Shown here: positions 1 to 9,308 of the stretch, in pieces
Layout: every line of letters starts with the position of its first letter
Numbering within the stretch: the stretch's first letter is position 1
NCBI GenBank assembly: GCA_964555645.1
Contig: CAZKTA010000007.1
Span: forward strand, 75,710 to 139,709
DNA length: 64,000 bases
Source: DTLC01 sp964555645
GTDB lineage: Bacteria; Verrucomicrobiota; Verrucomicrobiia; Limisphaerales; DTLC01
Direction: 5' to 3'
Notes under the pieces: generated by a model
The model's database searches: none
Told to the model about the DNA's origin: nothing
The model's input: the letters and a program-made list of their open reading frames with translations, nothing else
Program-made: the position numbers and the translations under genes

Positions 1-583
1 CTGGTTGATCAGGCTCAAGCTCGGCAGTGGTGAGTATCTCGGCTAAAAAAATCCAGTTTCCAAGGCTCGGGCTGATGAGGTTTGTATGTTTACCGATGAA
101 GCCGAGTCCAGCACGCTGCGCAAGAGCGCGCTCGAGCAGTGGGCCGGTGTCAACGTACCAAGTTGCTCTTGTGCCTGCGCCGCCCAGTTTACAGACAAAA
201 TTTACTAGCTCTTGCAAAGGCCCCGCGAGAACGGCGTGGTAATCCTTGAACCTGGCGTACTGTGCCACTACACCGACGTGAGTTGGCGAGTCGGTGGCCG
301 AGCAGACGCCGAGTGGTGTTCTGCCGGTAGGCGCACCCGGAGTGTTAGTAAAGTCCGGCAGCGCATAGCTCGCCGCAACCGTGATCACGGTGCGCGCGCC
401 TGCAAGCACGCGTTGTGGATCGAGTCGTTTGCCGGTCATGCGTGCCAGGTATTCCATTTGCCCATGCCGGCCGTAGGCGAGCCATTGCATGAAATGTTCT
501 GCCAGTTCAACCGGCGCGGCAGTTGTGAATCGGCAATCGTCAAACCCGAGCTCGAGTGCACGCTGTCGAATTGCCGATTTCAT
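1..583 (-). CDS. queG: Epoxyqueuosine reductase QueG, N-terminal part (cut by window edge)
   Basis: Read on the minus strand, bases 583 to 1 give an open frame of about 194 residues that leaves the window without a stop. The start ATG (583-581) overlaps the aroK stop as ATGA, so the two are translationally coupled. Features of the QueG N-terminal domain are visible: an opening like MKSAIRQRALELGFDDCRF, a 'YARFKDYH' segment, 'DTGPLLERALAQRAGLGFIG' followed by 'KHTNLI', and 'GNWIFLAEILTTAELEPD'. The family reduces epoxyqueuosine to queuosine in tRNA using cobalamin and two 4Fe-4S clusters. The cluster-binding cysteines would lie beyond the edge, so their integrity cannot be judged. Confidence 0.88.
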   Translation of the reverse strand, partial: MKSAIRQRALELGFDDCRFTTAAPVELAEHFMQWLAYGRHGQMEYLARMTGKRLDPQRVLAGARTVITVAASYALPDFTNTPGAPTGRTPLGVCSATDSPTHVGVVAQYARFKDYHAVLAGPLQELVNFVCKLGGAGTRATWYVDTGPLLERALAQRAGLGFIGKHTNLISPSLGNWIFLAEILTTAELEPDQP

Positions 584-1128
584 TGGTGCGGTTGCGTGGG
601 CGTAACCACAGACCGAAACTCGCGCAAGATATGCTGGGCAACTTCGGGCACTGAGCGTGTCTCGGTGTTCACCAACAGGTCGGCCTGCCGATAGAACGGC
701 TCGCGCGCAGCCAGCAGCTCGCGGATTCGGCCCTGTGGATCGGGACATTGCAACAGTGGTCTGTGTGTTTGGTGTCGGACGCGTTCCCAGAGTGTGTTCG
801 GCGTGGCCCACAGGTACACAACAAGTGCGTGCGTTTTAAGGTTATCGAGGTTCGCTTGGTTAGCAGGCAGCCCGCCACCGGTTGAAATGACGGTGTTACT
901 GAGTCCCTTGAGGAGGTGGCACACGTTGCGTTCGTATTGTCTGAACACAGGCTCGCCGTCTTCAGCAAAGATTCGGCTGATTGATTTGCCCGCTTGCGTT
1001 TCGATGAAATCGTCGGTGTCGAAAAAATTAAAGTGCAGCCACTCGGCGAGCAGTTTTCCGACGCTTGTTTTGCCCGAGCCCATGAACCCGATCAATGCAA
1101 TGTTGCGAATGTTGCGTTCGGCGTTCAC
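580..1128 (-). CDS. aroK: Shikimate kinase
   Basis: A 182-residue cytosolic enzyme that phosphorylates shikimate at the 3-OH with ATP in the chorismate pathway. Visible motifs are Walker A GFMGSGKTS (residues 14-22), the FFDTDD shikimate-binding stretch (35-40) and STGGG (82-86). The lid-type segment 'RPLLQ' precedes the C-terminal helix. Length is normal for AroK. The start is GTG; no nearer ATG keeps the Walker A strand intact. It lies 82 bp downstream of the HDAC-like gene and overlaps queG by 4 bp, suggesting one transcript. The call rests on all three motifs. Confidence 0.95.
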   Translation of the reverse strand: MNAERNIRNIALIGFMGSGKTSVGKLLAEWLHFNFFDTDDFIETQAGKSISRIFAEDGEPVFRQYERNVCHLLKGLSNTVISTGGGLPANQANLDNLKTHALVVYLWATPNTLWERVRHQTHRPLLQCPDPQGRIRELLAAREPFYRQADLLVNTETRSVPEVAQHILREFRSVVTPTQPHQ

Positions 1129-1210
1129 GACATTCAGATACCTGATTTGCGTGTTGTGCGCACGCGGTTTTTTGATTCTGCAGGCGCTATGGGGGTGTGC
1201 CTTTGAAATA

Positions 1211-2074
1211 TCATTTACCCTCCAAGCCTTTTAGGTAGGCAAGGACAAGATTCGGTAGGTCGAGGCTGTACCCGCCTTCCAGTACGCTGAACACAGGTGC
1301 TTGCAATTTTCGCAGTTGCTGGCCTAGCCAGTAATAGTCCTCAAGCTGAAGGTTTTCATTTGCGATCGGGTCATGCGCATATGCATCGAACCCGGCAGAT
1401 ACGGCCACAAGCTCGGGCTTGAACTTCTTAATGTCGTTAATGGCCTGTTCGAGTGTGGCGCGGTACTCGGTCCGGGCTGTTGCAGGTGCAACGGGGTAAT
1501 TGAAACAGTTGTTCCCGACGTTTTGAGTGCCGGTGCCGGGAAACAACGGCCATTGGTGTACGGAGAAAAAGGCTGCTCCGGGTACGTTGCATAATATTGC
1601 CTCGGTGCCGTTGCCGTGGTGAACGTCGAAGTCGAGAACAGCCACACGTTTAACACCTGTTGCCAGTGCCTCAAGCACCGCGATGGCAATCGAGTTGAGG
1701 TAACAGAACCCCATTGCGCGGTCGCGTGTTGCATGATGGCCGGGTGGCCGCATCAGGCTAAAGGCAAATTCACCCCCGCGCGCAATGTTCAGTGCGGTTA
1801 CGGCGGCAGCCACAGACCTGCGCGCGTACTGGGCGATACCGTCAAAGTAAGGCGTGTCGGGTGTGAAATCCTCGGGTTCATCTAATCGCGAGAGGTGCTT
1901 GGCCGAGTGCGCGCGTAAAATCACCGCATCATCAACATGGCCGGGGTCGGTCCAACTGATCTGCAGGTCGGTCTGGGTGCGGAGTTTTTGTTGGGTACGA
2001 CTTATGCGTTCGGGTCGTTCCGGGTGCCCAGCCTGACAGTAGCCAGTGCAAATGTTGTCTGTGACGACTTTCAT
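1211..2074 (-). CDS. Histone deacetylase family (HDAC/AcuC/APAH-like) zinc amidohydrolase
   Basis: A 287-residue protein covering the complete arginase/deacetylase fold. RPPGHHA (109-115) carries the catalytic histidine pair. DFDVHHGNGT (148-157) carries metal ligands Asp150 and His152. SAGFDAYAHDP near residue 240 carries the third aspartate ligand. 'YSLDLPNLV' follows the conserved 'LEGGY' near the C-terminus. Bacterial members remove acetyl groups from acetylpolyamines, acetyl-lysine or other small amides; the substrate here is unknown. It starts at an ATG and is the first gene of a run continuing into aroK and queG, diverging from the S1/P1 nuclease gene. Confidence 0.9.
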   Translation of the reverse strand: MKVVTDNICTGYCQAGHPERPERISRTQQKLRTQTDLQISWTDPGHVDDAVILRAHSAKHLSRLDEPEDFTPDTPYFDGIAQYARRSVAAAVTALNIARGGEFAFSLMRPPGHHATRDRAMGFCYLNSIAIAVLEALATGVKRVAVLDFDVHHGNGTEAILCNVPGAAFFSVHQWPLFPGTGTQNVGNNCFNYPVAPATARTEYRATLEQAINDIKKFKPELVAVSAGFDAYAHDPIANENLQLEDYYWLGQQLRKLQAPVFSVLEGGYSLDLPNLVLAYLKGLEGK

Positions 2075-2186
2075 GTGTGTGCGTGCGCGGTTAAGTCAGT
2101 TGCGCGTGGTGCATGGTCATTTGCTTTTTGCTTTTTCGCCCCGAAAGGGTAAAGTTCTGCCCGACCTTGCTCAAGCGAAACAAACG

Positions 2187-3362
2187 ATGGAAATGTTGCC
2201 GTATAAAAAGTGCCGCACCGGCAGAGGCCACTTTGATGGAGTGGAAAAGCCCTCTGATGCGTGGGCTGAATTTGGCCGAGCTAGTTGCACTTTAGCTGCT
2301 GCAGGTGCACCACGCAAACGCGCAGGTAAACATCTCTGTTTTTTACTTGCGGCTCTGGCGCTTGGCAGTCCTGCGTGGGCGTGGGACTACGACACACACA
2401 GGTTGATATGCGAGTTGGCGCTTGGTTGTTTACCGACGAATTTTCCTACTTTTGTGCGCACGCCAGCCACACAGGAACGAATTGCATTTCTTGGGGGTGA
2501 ACCTGATCGTTGGCGTAACGTGCCCGATCTACCGCTCCGGCACCACAACAGCCCGGACCACTACGTTGACATTGAATTAATTGAGTTTTGCGGGTTGACC
2601 CCCGACACACTGCCAATGTTCAGATACGATTTTGTTGTGCAATTTGATCGGGCGCGCGCGGCACAGCCTGACAAGTTCCCACCTATTAACGAGATGAAAA
2701 ACGCAGATCGCACGCAACAATTGGCCGGGTTCTTGCCGTGGGCAATCACTGAGCAATTCGGCAAGGTAAAATCTGGGTTCGGTTACCTCAAAGCCTACGA
2801 AGAAGCCGGTACAGCCGATGAAGTCTCCAACGCGCAGCAAAACATAATTTATGCAATGGGCGTTTTGGCGCATTACGTCGGTGACGCAACGCAGCCGTTG
2901 CACGTAACAATCCATCACAACGGTTGGACAGGGCCGAATCCGCGTGGGTACACCACCAACACAACGCTGCATAGATGGATTGACGGCGAGTATTTCCGGA
3001 AGGTCGGGCTGCCCGAAGCCGGCCGGTTGCAACCGAAATTGCGCACGGCGCGGCTTGTGATTGACCCGGCCAAGAACGGCGCGCCAGATGCATTGTTCAG
3101 GCAGGTGGCAAAGTTCATTTTTGAGCAGTACAAACAGGTCCAACCGCTTTATGAACTTGAGAAGGCAGGCAAGTTTTCAGGTGAAGAACCGCGCGGGCTT
3201 GAAGGAAAGGCATTCCTGGAAGCTCAACTTGTGCGCGCGGCGCAAATGTTGGCTGACTTGTGGTACACGGCGTATGCAACTGCGCCCATTGACAATTACC
3301 TCAGGTCGCAATTGCAGAGACGCAAAGCCAGACCCGACAGCCCGGTGCCTGCGGTAAAATAA
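2187..3362 (+). CDS. Secreted S1/P1-type nuclease
   Basis: A zinc-dependent single-strand nuclease of the S1/P1 (phospholipase C-like) fold. A hydrophobic export segment ending SPAWA precedes a mature protein that would begin with Trp (WDYDTH), as the family requires because the N-terminal Trp binds zinc. Further ligands are visible in 'SPDHYVDIE', 'AHYVGDATQPLHVT' (the GDxTQPLH signature) and 'TTLHRWIDGEY'. With the ATG at 2187 the protein has 391 residues, leaving a long (about 65 residue) pre-sequence. An in-frame GTG at 2241 would shorten it and look more like a normal signal peptide. No clear ribosome-binding site decides between them. Function is probably phosphate or nucleotide scavenging outside the cytoplasm. 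Confidence 0.9.
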   Translation: MEMLPYKKCRTGRGHFDGVEKPSDAWAEFGRASCTLAAAGAPRKRAGKHLCFLLAALALGSPAWAWDYDTHRLICELALGCLPTNFPTFVRTPATQERIAFLGGEPDRWRNVPDLPLRHHNSPDHYVDIELIEFCGLTPDTLPMFRYDFVVQFDRARAAQPDKFPPINEMKNADRTQQLAGFLPWAITEQFGKVKSGFGYLKAYEEAGTADEVSNAQQNIIYAMGVLAHYVGDATQPLHVTIHHNGWTGPNPRGYTTNTTLHRWIDGEYFRKVGLPEAGRLQPKLRTARLVIDPAKNGAPDALFRQVAKFIFEQYKQVQPLYELEKAGKFSGEEPRGLEGKAFLEAQLVRAAQMLADLWYTAYATAPIDNYLRSQLQRRKARPDSPVPAVK

Positions 3363-3425
3363 AACTTGGTGGTTTAGCCCGGGTCTTGACAATAAACTCG
3401 GTTTTGCAAAAGCAAATATAAGCCT

Positions 3426-3998
3426 ATGAAAAAGTCGCTTGGCGCAAAAACGTTGCTGTATCCGACCCCGGTAGTTGTGGTTGGCACCTACGACGCAAAC
3501 GGTAAGCCGAATGTGGCTACTGCTGCGTGGGTTGGCATTTGTTGTTCGCGTCCGCCGTGTGTGGCGGTGTCGTTCCGTGCAGCCACATATACCCATGGCA
3601 ACATAAAAGCACGGAAAGCCTTCACAGTCAGCATTCCTTCCGAGGTACACGTTGTGCATGCGGATTATTTCGGTATTGCCTCGGGCAGAGACACCGACAA
3701 GTTGACTGCCGCAAAACTAACACCGGTAGAGAGCGATCTTGTGGACGCGCCGTATGTGAAGGAATTCCCGCTCGTGCTTGAGTGCAGGCTTGCGCATATG
3801 TTCGAGCTGGGGTTGCACACGCAGTTTGTGGGCGAAATTGTGGATGTAAAGGCCGACGACAGTATCCTGGACGCCAATAACATTGTTGACATACTCAAAC
3901 TCAAGCCACTGATTTTTACGCCTGAATCGCACCGTTACTACGGGGTGGGTACGTTTCTTGGCAACGCATTTTCGATCGGCGAAAAGTACTGCGTCTGA
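3426..3998 (+). CDS. Flavin reductase-like FMN-binding protein
   Basis: A 190-residue single-domain protein of the flavoredoxin/flavin reductase family. Recognisable are the opening 'YPTPVVVVGTYDANGKPN', 'PPCVAVSFRAATYTHGNI', the strand 'KAFTVSIPS' and the C-terminal 'SHRYYGVG'. Members bind FMN in a split-barrel fold and act as electron carriers or NAD(P)H:flavin reductases; the specific partner cannot be told here. It is 63 bp downstream of the nuclease gene and probably separately transcribed. The ATG start has no obvious Shine-Dalgarno sequence. Confidence 0.88.
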   Translation: MKKSLGAKTLLYPTPVVVVGTYDANGKPNVATAAWVGICCSRPPCVAVSFRAATYTHGNIKARKAFTVSIPSEVHVVHADYFGIASGRDTDKLTAAKLTPVESDLVDAPYVKEFPLVLECRLAHMFELGLHTQFVGEIVDVKADDSILDANNIVDILKLKPLIFTPESHRYYGVGTFLGNAFSIGEKYCV

Positions 3999-4141
3999 TT
4001 GACGCTGGGATTCAAAATGCTGGCATAAACACAAGTTGCTTGGGCGGCCGGTAACAGCGAGCCGGACCCACGCACTGGTGTTGTGCCGGAGCAGCGTTTG
4101 TCCGTTGCGGGCACGGCCCGAGACCTCAGTGCTGCGCGCAA

Positions 4142-4948
4142 ATGAAAAAGTACCTGCATGTGCTTAACATCGGTATCCAGAACAATCTGGCTTACCGATT
4201 CAATTTTTTTGCGCGCGCATTGTTCGGGTTCATACCGTTGATAGCTCTGCTGTCGGTCTGGCGCACGATTTACTCGGCTAAAGACACCGGCGCAACAGTC
4301 GGGCCTTATACATTGGCTGAGATGGTCTCGTATTACCTGCTTGCAACCATTGTTAGTGCGTTGACTGCGGTGCACGACGACGATTGGCAAATCGCAAACG
4401 ATATCCGAGACGGTGCGATCAGCCAGTTTGTGGTCAAACCAATTGATTACCTAGTTTACCGATTGGTGTTGTTCGTGTCGGGGCGGCTTGCGTACTTTGC
4501 TGTCGCAGCCGGGCCACTAATGGTACTAGTGTTTTTGTTGCGCGAATACTTTGTGTTGCCACCTGACCTTGCCACATTTGGCCTATTTGCATTGTCACTG
4601 GTGCTGACCGCACTACTACAGTTTTTCATATCGTACATAATTGCAATGCTTGCGTTTTGGGTGTTGGAAGTTTCGACGTTCATTTTCATCGTGTATGCGT
4701 TCGAGTTCATTGCGAGCGGGCACCTGTTCCCACTGGACATTTTGCCGCCCGGGCTTGCGCGTGTGCTTGCGTTTACGCCGTTCCCGTACGAGCTGTTTTT
4801 CCCCATCAGCATTTACATGGGCAAAGTAACCGGAGCCGCGCTTGCCCAAGGGCTTGCAATACAAGTCTTCTGGGTTGTGGTTGCGTACGTGTTTGCGCGG
4901 TTCGCATGGAATCGCGGGCTGCGGCGGTATGCCGCGGTGGGAGGATGA
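4142..4948 (+). CDS. ABC-2 family transporter permease (first subunit)
   Basis: A 268-residue integral membrane protein with about six hydrophobic segments, starting MKKYLHVLNIGIQNNLAYR. This opening and the following 'ARALFGFIPL' segment are typical of the paired ABC-2 permeases often annotated as DUF990 proteins (COG4587 type). These form the membrane part of an exporter whose substrate is usually unknown. It ends three bases before the second permease gene, so the two are co-translated. The ATP-binding subunit normally encoded beside such a pair is missing from both flanks. Confidence 0.85.
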   Translation: MKKYLHVLNIGIQNNLAYRFNFFARALFGFIPLIALLSVWRTIYSAKDTGATVGPYTLAEMVSYYLLATIVSALTAVHDDDWQIANDIRDGAISQFVVKPIDYLVYRLVLFVSGRLAYFAVAAGPLMVLVFLLREYFVLPPDLATFGLFALSLVLTALLQFFISYIIAMLAFWVLEVSTFIFIVYAFEFIASGHLFPLDILPPGLARVLAFTPFPYELFFPISIYMGKVTGAALAQGLAIQVFWVVVAYVFARFAWNRGLRRYAAVGG

Positions 4949-4951
4949 GCC

Positions 4952-5749
4952 ATGAGCAAGCTTGCCCGGTACATCGGCATTTACGGTGCGTTATGGAAAA
5001 ACTCCGTAACACGCGAGATGATCTTCAAAACGAACTTCATCCTTTGGATTGTGGTTGAGCTGCTCTGGTTTGCGCTGCAGTTATGTTTCGTTGGGGTTGT
5101 TTATATGCACACCGACTCGATTGGTACATGGACAAAATGGCAAGTTGTAATGCTCATTGGCGCGGCCCATTTCATCCAGCAAATTTTCCAGGCATTTTTC
5201 CTGATCAATTGCGCTAATCTCTCTGAACTGGTTCGCACCGGTAAGCTCGATTTTCTTCTGTTGTTGCCTGTAAACACGCGTTTTGTTGTGTCTTTGCGAC
5301 AGGTTGACCTCGGCTCGTTTGTCAATGCGGCAACTGCAGTTGTTGTTATGCTCTACGCAGCGCTGCAGATGCAGCTAACACCTACAATCGCCCAGGTGGC
5401 AGGATTTCTTGTACTTTGTGTTGTGGGTATTCTGATCCATTACTCGCTCATGTTCATGCTTGCGACAATCAGTTTCTGGACAGTGCGCGCGCAGGGTATC
5501 GTGTGGGCGTACTATAACCTGTTCCAGGTTGCGCGCCTGCCCGATGAGGCGTTTCGCGGCCTGTTTAAAGTTGCGTTTACATTTGCGATCCCGATGCTGC
5601 TTGTGGCAAATGTGCCGGTGCGGTTGCTTGTGGACACACTCACTTCGTCGAAGCTATTCCTGCTGCTGGCTACGGGTGTGCTCTGCTGGGTAATGTCGAG
5701 TCTTGTTTGGCGCGTCTCGGTTCGCCATTACACAAGCGCAAGCGCTTGA
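4952..5749 (+). CDS. ABC-2 family transporter permease (second subunit)
   Basis: A 265-residue membrane protein with six probable transmembrane segments, paralogous in type to the preceding gene (COG3694 type). The N-terminus (MSKLARYIGIYGALWKNSV) and the 'LLLPVNTRFVVSLRQVDLG' loop fit this permease family. A GGGAGG stretch eight bases before the ATG is one of the few good ribosome-binding sites in the window and supports the start. The two genes very probably form a heterodimeric permease. The energising ATPase must come from elsewhere in the genome, if the system works. Confidence 0.84.
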   Translation: MSKLARYIGIYGALWKNSVTREMIFKTNFILWIVVELLWFALQLCFVGVVYMHTDSIGTWTKWQVVMLIGAAHFIQQIFQAFFLINCANLSELVRTGKLDFLLLLPVNTRFVVSLRQVDLGSFVNAATAVVVMLYAALQMQLTPTIAQVAGFLVLCVVGILIHYSLMFMLATISFWTVRAQGIVWAYYNLFQVARLPDEAFRGLFKVAFTFAIPMLLVANVPVRLLVDTLTSSKLFLLLATGVLCWVMSSLVWRVSVRHYTSASA

Positions 5750-5791
5750 ACACCGAGCCTACGCAATCAGCAATTTTCATTGCGCAGCACT

Positions 5792-6484
5792 ATGAATTTG
5801 GCGAACAATTCGGAGATGAAATTTGTTTCACTAACGCAAACTTATCGTCTGACGCCGCTGCTGGCGGTGTTGGTATTTGTCCTGGGCTCGGTAGTCATTG
5901 TAACTACTCAAGAAGCGCAGACCGATCTCGACTCGAAGACAAAACAGCCGGATGTCGTTTACGTGCCTACCCCAATGTCGGTTGTCGAGAAGATGCTCGA
6001 ACTTGCTGAGGTAAAAAAGGGCGATGTCGTTTACGACCTCGGTTGTGGCGACGGCAGGATTGTGGTTGCCGCGGCGAAAAAGTACGGTGTCAAAGCCGTG
6101 GGCATCGACATTGACCCGCAACGTGTACTTGAGGCGCGCGAGAACGTCAGAACCAACAAGCTCGAACACCTCGTGACAATTAAGCAGGACGACATATTCA
6201 ACGTTGACTTCGGGGAGGCCACTGTGGTGACGCTTTATTTGTTGCCCGAGTTGAACGTTCGGCTGATGCCACAATTGGCCAAGCTCAAACCCGGCGCGCG
6301 CATTGTTTCACACGATTTCGACATGCGCGGTGCCAAACCTGTGCAGGTTTACGAAATGGAAACGGCTAGCAACGAGCCCGGTGTCTCTTACGGCAGAAAG
6401 CACAAGATTTACAAATGGGTTGTGCCATGGGAGCCGGAACACACCACCAACCTCACCAGTGCCTCGGCTCTCACCCAGCCGTGA
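5792..6484 (+). CDS. Membrane-anchored class I SAM-dependent methyltransferase
   Basis: A protein of about 230 residues with an N-terminal hydrophobic segment (TPLLAVLVFVLGSVVIVTT), a linker, then a Rossmann methyltransferase domain. Motif I is VYDLGCGDGRIVVAA, followed by 'AVGIDIDPQRVLEARENV' and 'IKQDDIFNVDF'. 'RIVSHDFDMRGAKP' lies towards the C-terminus. The domain is most like small secreted or anchored methyltransferases of unknown substrate, so only the chemistry can be assigned. Start alternatives are ATG 5792 and ATG 5816; neither has a well-placed ribosome-binding site. It follows the ABC permease pair by about 40 bp, but functional linkage is speculative. Confidence 0.82.
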   Translation: MNLANNSEMKFVSLTQTYRLTPLLAVLVFVLGSVVIVTTQEAQTDLDSKTKQPDVVYVPTPMSVVEKMLELAEVKKGDVVYDLGCGDGRIVVAAAKKYGVKAVGIDIDPQRVLEARENVRTNKLEHLVTIKQDDIFNVDFGEATVVTLYLLPELNVRLMPQLAKLKPGARIVSHDFDMRGAKPVQVYEMETASNEPGVSYGRKHKIYKWVVPWEPEHTTNLTSASALTQP

Positions 6485-6972
6485 AAGTGCTTTTGCAGCT
6501 TGTGCCGCTTGCGAATGGCTGTGCACAAAACTAAACGGTTGTTTCAACTGTCTATGTAGGTCCTTGACAACCGAGTTTTTGCTTTAGTGGTGCGAGGGTA
6601 CACCGCGGTTCTTAAAGAACCCTTTTCCGAGAACGCGGCCAGCTTCCAGCGGCCGGAGACAGTGGTAGGCTGATCCATTAGAGTGCGCTTGTTTGTTAGC
6701 TGCTCCCATATTGGGCTATCGGGGTGGGGATCGCCTTTGGGGCGGACGGCGGCACGTAGCCAAAGCACAACTACTTCAGCCAACATTCGATATGCTTCTG
6801 TGTAGATCAACCCTGAGCCCAAGACCCCGACGGTCCGGGGCAGTTGTCACACGCTACCAGCCCGCTGACTGAATTGCTACCGCGCGTGTGGTTGGTCGAG
6901 AGTTTCGGAGTTTTCCCTACCTAACTGACTTTCGTCAATGGCTGCCCAAAAGCCGAGCGCGCCTGACGCAGA
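6485..6972. other. Intergenic stretch, no supported gene
   Basis: This interval lies between two convergent genes. No frame on either strand shows a recognisable protein. A small hairpin (CCCCG / CGGGG arms around 6822-6837) could be a weak terminator element but has no T tract. No tRNA or known riboswitch pattern was seen. Confidence 0.5.
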
Positions 6973-8307
6973 TCACAATCCGACCTGCGCGAACTTGTGG
7001 TCCAGGTGCCGGAAATGGAACTGGAGCGAGCAAAGATTTTCGAGCTCGCCTGGAGCAAAGTGCGCAGCCACTTCTGGGTCGGCCTTGAGCTGGGCAAGAA
7101 AATCCGCGTCGTCGCGTCCGGCGTGTTTGGCTGCCCATGTTTGCATCGCGTTACGCTGAACTAGTTCGTACGCACGCTCGCGGGTAAGTCCTTTACGAAC
7201 CAACGCAAGCATGACCGATTGACTGTTCCACATGCCGAGGCTCGACCCGATATTTTTCTTCATGTTTTCTGGGTACACGCATAACCCGTCCACCAAACGG
7301 ATTAGCAAACTAAACATGTAGTCCAGCAATGTGCATGAATCCGGCAGAATTATCCTTTCGACCGAGCTGTGGCAGATGTCTCGCTCGTGCCATAGAGCAA
7401 TGTTTTCGAGTGCAGCCAATGCATTACCCCGCAGCACACGCGCTAGGCCGGTGAGCCGTTCCCAGGTAATCGGGTTTCGTTTGTGTGGCATTGCACTTGA
7501 ACCTTTCTGGCCTTTGGCAAACGGTTCTTCAGCCTCGAGTACCTCGGTGCGTTGCAGGTGTCTGAACTCGACTGCCCAACGTTCAATGACTGCACCAGCT
7601 AGCGCAAGCACAGCGTGGAATTCGCCATGAATATCTCTTGAGATAACTTGCGTGCAAATGGGCGCGGGGCGCAGCCCGAGCTTTTCGCAAACGTAAGCTT
7701 CCACATGCGGCGCTAAATGAGCCCCTGTGCCTACTACACCGCTGAGTTTGCCCACAGCAACCACGCTCCGGGCGCGTTCGAGCCGTTCTAATGTGCGTTT
7801 GAACTCATCATACATCAGCGCCAGCTTGAACCCAAATGTGATGGGTTCAGCGTGGATCCCGTGTGTACGACCAATACAGGGGGTGAACTTGTACTGTCTT
7901 GCCTGAGCTGCAATTACTGGCAGCAGTTGTTTTACATCGGCAATCAGAAGATCAGCCGATTGCACAAGCTGCAGTGAAAGTGCAGTGTCAACCACATCGT
8001 AACTAGTGAGGCCAAAATGAAACCACCGGCTTGCCGGATGATTGATCTTTTGGCTGACGGCTTCGACAAAAGCAACCACATCGTGGTTTAGTGTTTTTTC
8101 AAGCTCACGTTGCCGTGCAACTAGCCCAGGTAAGTCAGCCATGCATTCTTGACACCCTGCCTTGACTTTATCGAAGTCGTCCGCAGGAACAACACCATCC
8201 TTAACCAGTGCTTCTAGCGCGGCCAGCTCGATCTGCAACCAGAGTCGCAGCTTGTTTTCGTCGCTCCAGATTGCCCGCATCTCGGGCCTCGAATAGCGTG
8301 TAATCAT
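6973..8307 (-). CDS. purB: Adenylosuccinate lyase
   Basis: A 444-residue fumarase/aspartase superfamily enzyme for two steps of purine synthesis: SAICAR to AICAR, and adenylosuccinate to AMP. The start MITRYSRPEMRAIWSDE is typical of PurB. The superfamily signature GSSAMPHKRNP is present with its catalytic serine on the flexible loop. 'GRTHGIHAEPITFG' contains the general-acid histidine, and 'TSYDVVDTALSLQL' the substrate-binding region. Length matches the usual 430-470 residues. It starts with ATG and stands alone, about 80 bp from the rhomboid gene stop. Confidence 0.97.
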   Translation of the reverse strand: MITRYSRPEMRAIWSDENKLRLWLQIELAALEALVKDGVVPADDFDKVKAGCQECMADLPGLVARQRELEKTLNHDVVAFVEAVSQKINHPASRWFHFGLTSYDVVDTALSLQLVQSADLLIADVKQLLPVIAAQARQYKFTPCIGRTHGIHAEPITFGFKLALMYDEFKRTLERLERARSVVAVGKLSGVVGTGAHLAPHVEAYVCEKLGLRPAPICTQVISRDIHGEFHAVLALAGAVIERWAVEFRHLQRTEVLEAEEPFAKGQKGSSAMPHKRNPITWERLTGLARVLRGNALAALENIALWHERDICHSSVERIILPDSCTLLDYMFSLLIRLVDGLCVYPENMKKNIGSSLGMWNSQSVMLALVRKGLTRERAYELVQRNAMQTWAAKHAGRDDADFLAQLKADPEVAAHFAPGELENLCSLQFHFRHLDHKFAQVGL

Positions 8308-8390
8308 GGCACAAGCTTACTGAGCAGGCAGAATTTTTGAACTCGAATCGTCAGTTTCCAGTGTTGCTGGCACGCGTAAAAAGATGCCAG

Positions 8391-9308
8391 TCAACGCTTT
8401 TGGATCTTGCGTCGGGCCAGCTCGAGAATCTGGCGCTCGCGTGCGGTCAGGCTTTGGATGCCGTGCGCACTTATCTTGTCTAGGATGGGATCAACTTCGC
8501 GTTCGAGGAACTCGTCCGGGGGCAAATCTTCAGGTGTACCTGGCATTGGTTGTTCGGCAAAAACAGATTTTCGTGCCCCTACATTAACAAGTTGACGCAG
8601 GCGACGACGGAAAGAAGGCCGGCCAGTCCGTACAGGCCAGCGCCAGTGCGCGGCGAGCTTAACGTACAGGATGCCGGCTAACATACCCCCTAAATGCGCT
8701 GCATGCGCAATCGAACTGCCCGGGTGCAGCATGCCAACGACAGCCAGCACAAACTCGGCCAACAGCAGGTACTTGGCGGGCATTGTGACGGGTAAAATCA
8801 ACGCAACCAATGTCGTGATGGATGTGTCACGATTCAGCGTGGCAAATGCTGCAATCACACCAAACACGCCTGCAGATGCGCCGACAACTGGGCCAGGCCC
8901 GAAATGCAGCGGGAACACCAGACTGAATGCGGATTGGACCAGCCCGCCTACGACGCCGCTGCCAAAGTATAGCATAATAAACCGGGTTTTACCGAGCGCG
9001 GCTTCGACCGTGCGCCCGAACATGTACAGCATCGCACAGTTCAATATCAGATGAAGCAGTCCGGCATGGAGCAATTGAAACGTTAACAATTGCCAAACGT
9101 ATCCGCGGAGCAGATCCGCAGGGTGCAAAGCCAGATACGGCTCAAGCGCTGGCGGCGATGTGTCTAGCCCTGTACCTGTAAGCGGGACAATTAGCTGCGC
9201 GGCATAAAATGCAACATTGACGATCACCAGCCAAAGCCACATCGGCAACTGCACATGCCAATGATGTAGGGATAGTTCATCGCGCATGTAATGGCGATCG
9301 TCAAGCAT
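8391..9308 (-). CDS. Rhomboid family intramembrane serine protease
   Basis: A 305-residue polytopic membrane protein with six or more transmembrane segments. The catalytic serine lies in GASAG (Ser145), and the dyad histidine in AAHLGGMLAG (His205). The 'LLHAGLLHLILN' segment carries the conserved His/Asn before TM2. After the membrane domain comes a cytoplasmic tail of about 90 residues ending in a charged helix (LTARERQILELARRKIQKR), as seen in several verrucomicrobial rhomboids. Rhomboids cut transmembrane helices of partner proteins; the target is unknown. It lies downstream of the pseudopilus operon on the same strand, separated by 158 bp. Confidence 0.93.
   Translation of the reverse strand: MLDDRHYMRDELSLHHWHVQLPMWLWLVIVNVAFYAAQLIVPLTGTGLDTSPPALEPYLALHPADLLRGYVWQLLTFQLLHAGLLHLILNCAMLYMFGRTVEAALGKTRFIMLYFGSGVVGGLVQSAFSLVFPLHFGPGPVVGASAGVFGVIAAFATLNRDTSITTLVALILPVTMPAKYLLLAEFVLAVVGMLHPGSSIAHAAHLGGMLAGILYVKLAAHWRWPVRTGRPSFRRRLRQLVNVGARKSVFAEQPMPGTPEDLPPDEFLEREVDPILDKISAHGIQSLTARERQILELARRKIQKR

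Noticed and set aside
2187..3362. GDATQPLH suspected to be a degenerate S1/P1 zinc motif
   Set aside because: Known P1-type nucleases have GDxTQPLH, so the motif is normal.
3386..3422. TTGACA plus TATAAG before the flavin reductase gene
   Set aside because: The spacer would be about 25 bases, too long for a normal sigma-70 promoter, and the TATAAG lies almost at the ATG.
6544..6822. 92-codon minus-strand open frame between convergent genes
   Set aside because: No domain or signal, and composition unlike neighbouring genes.
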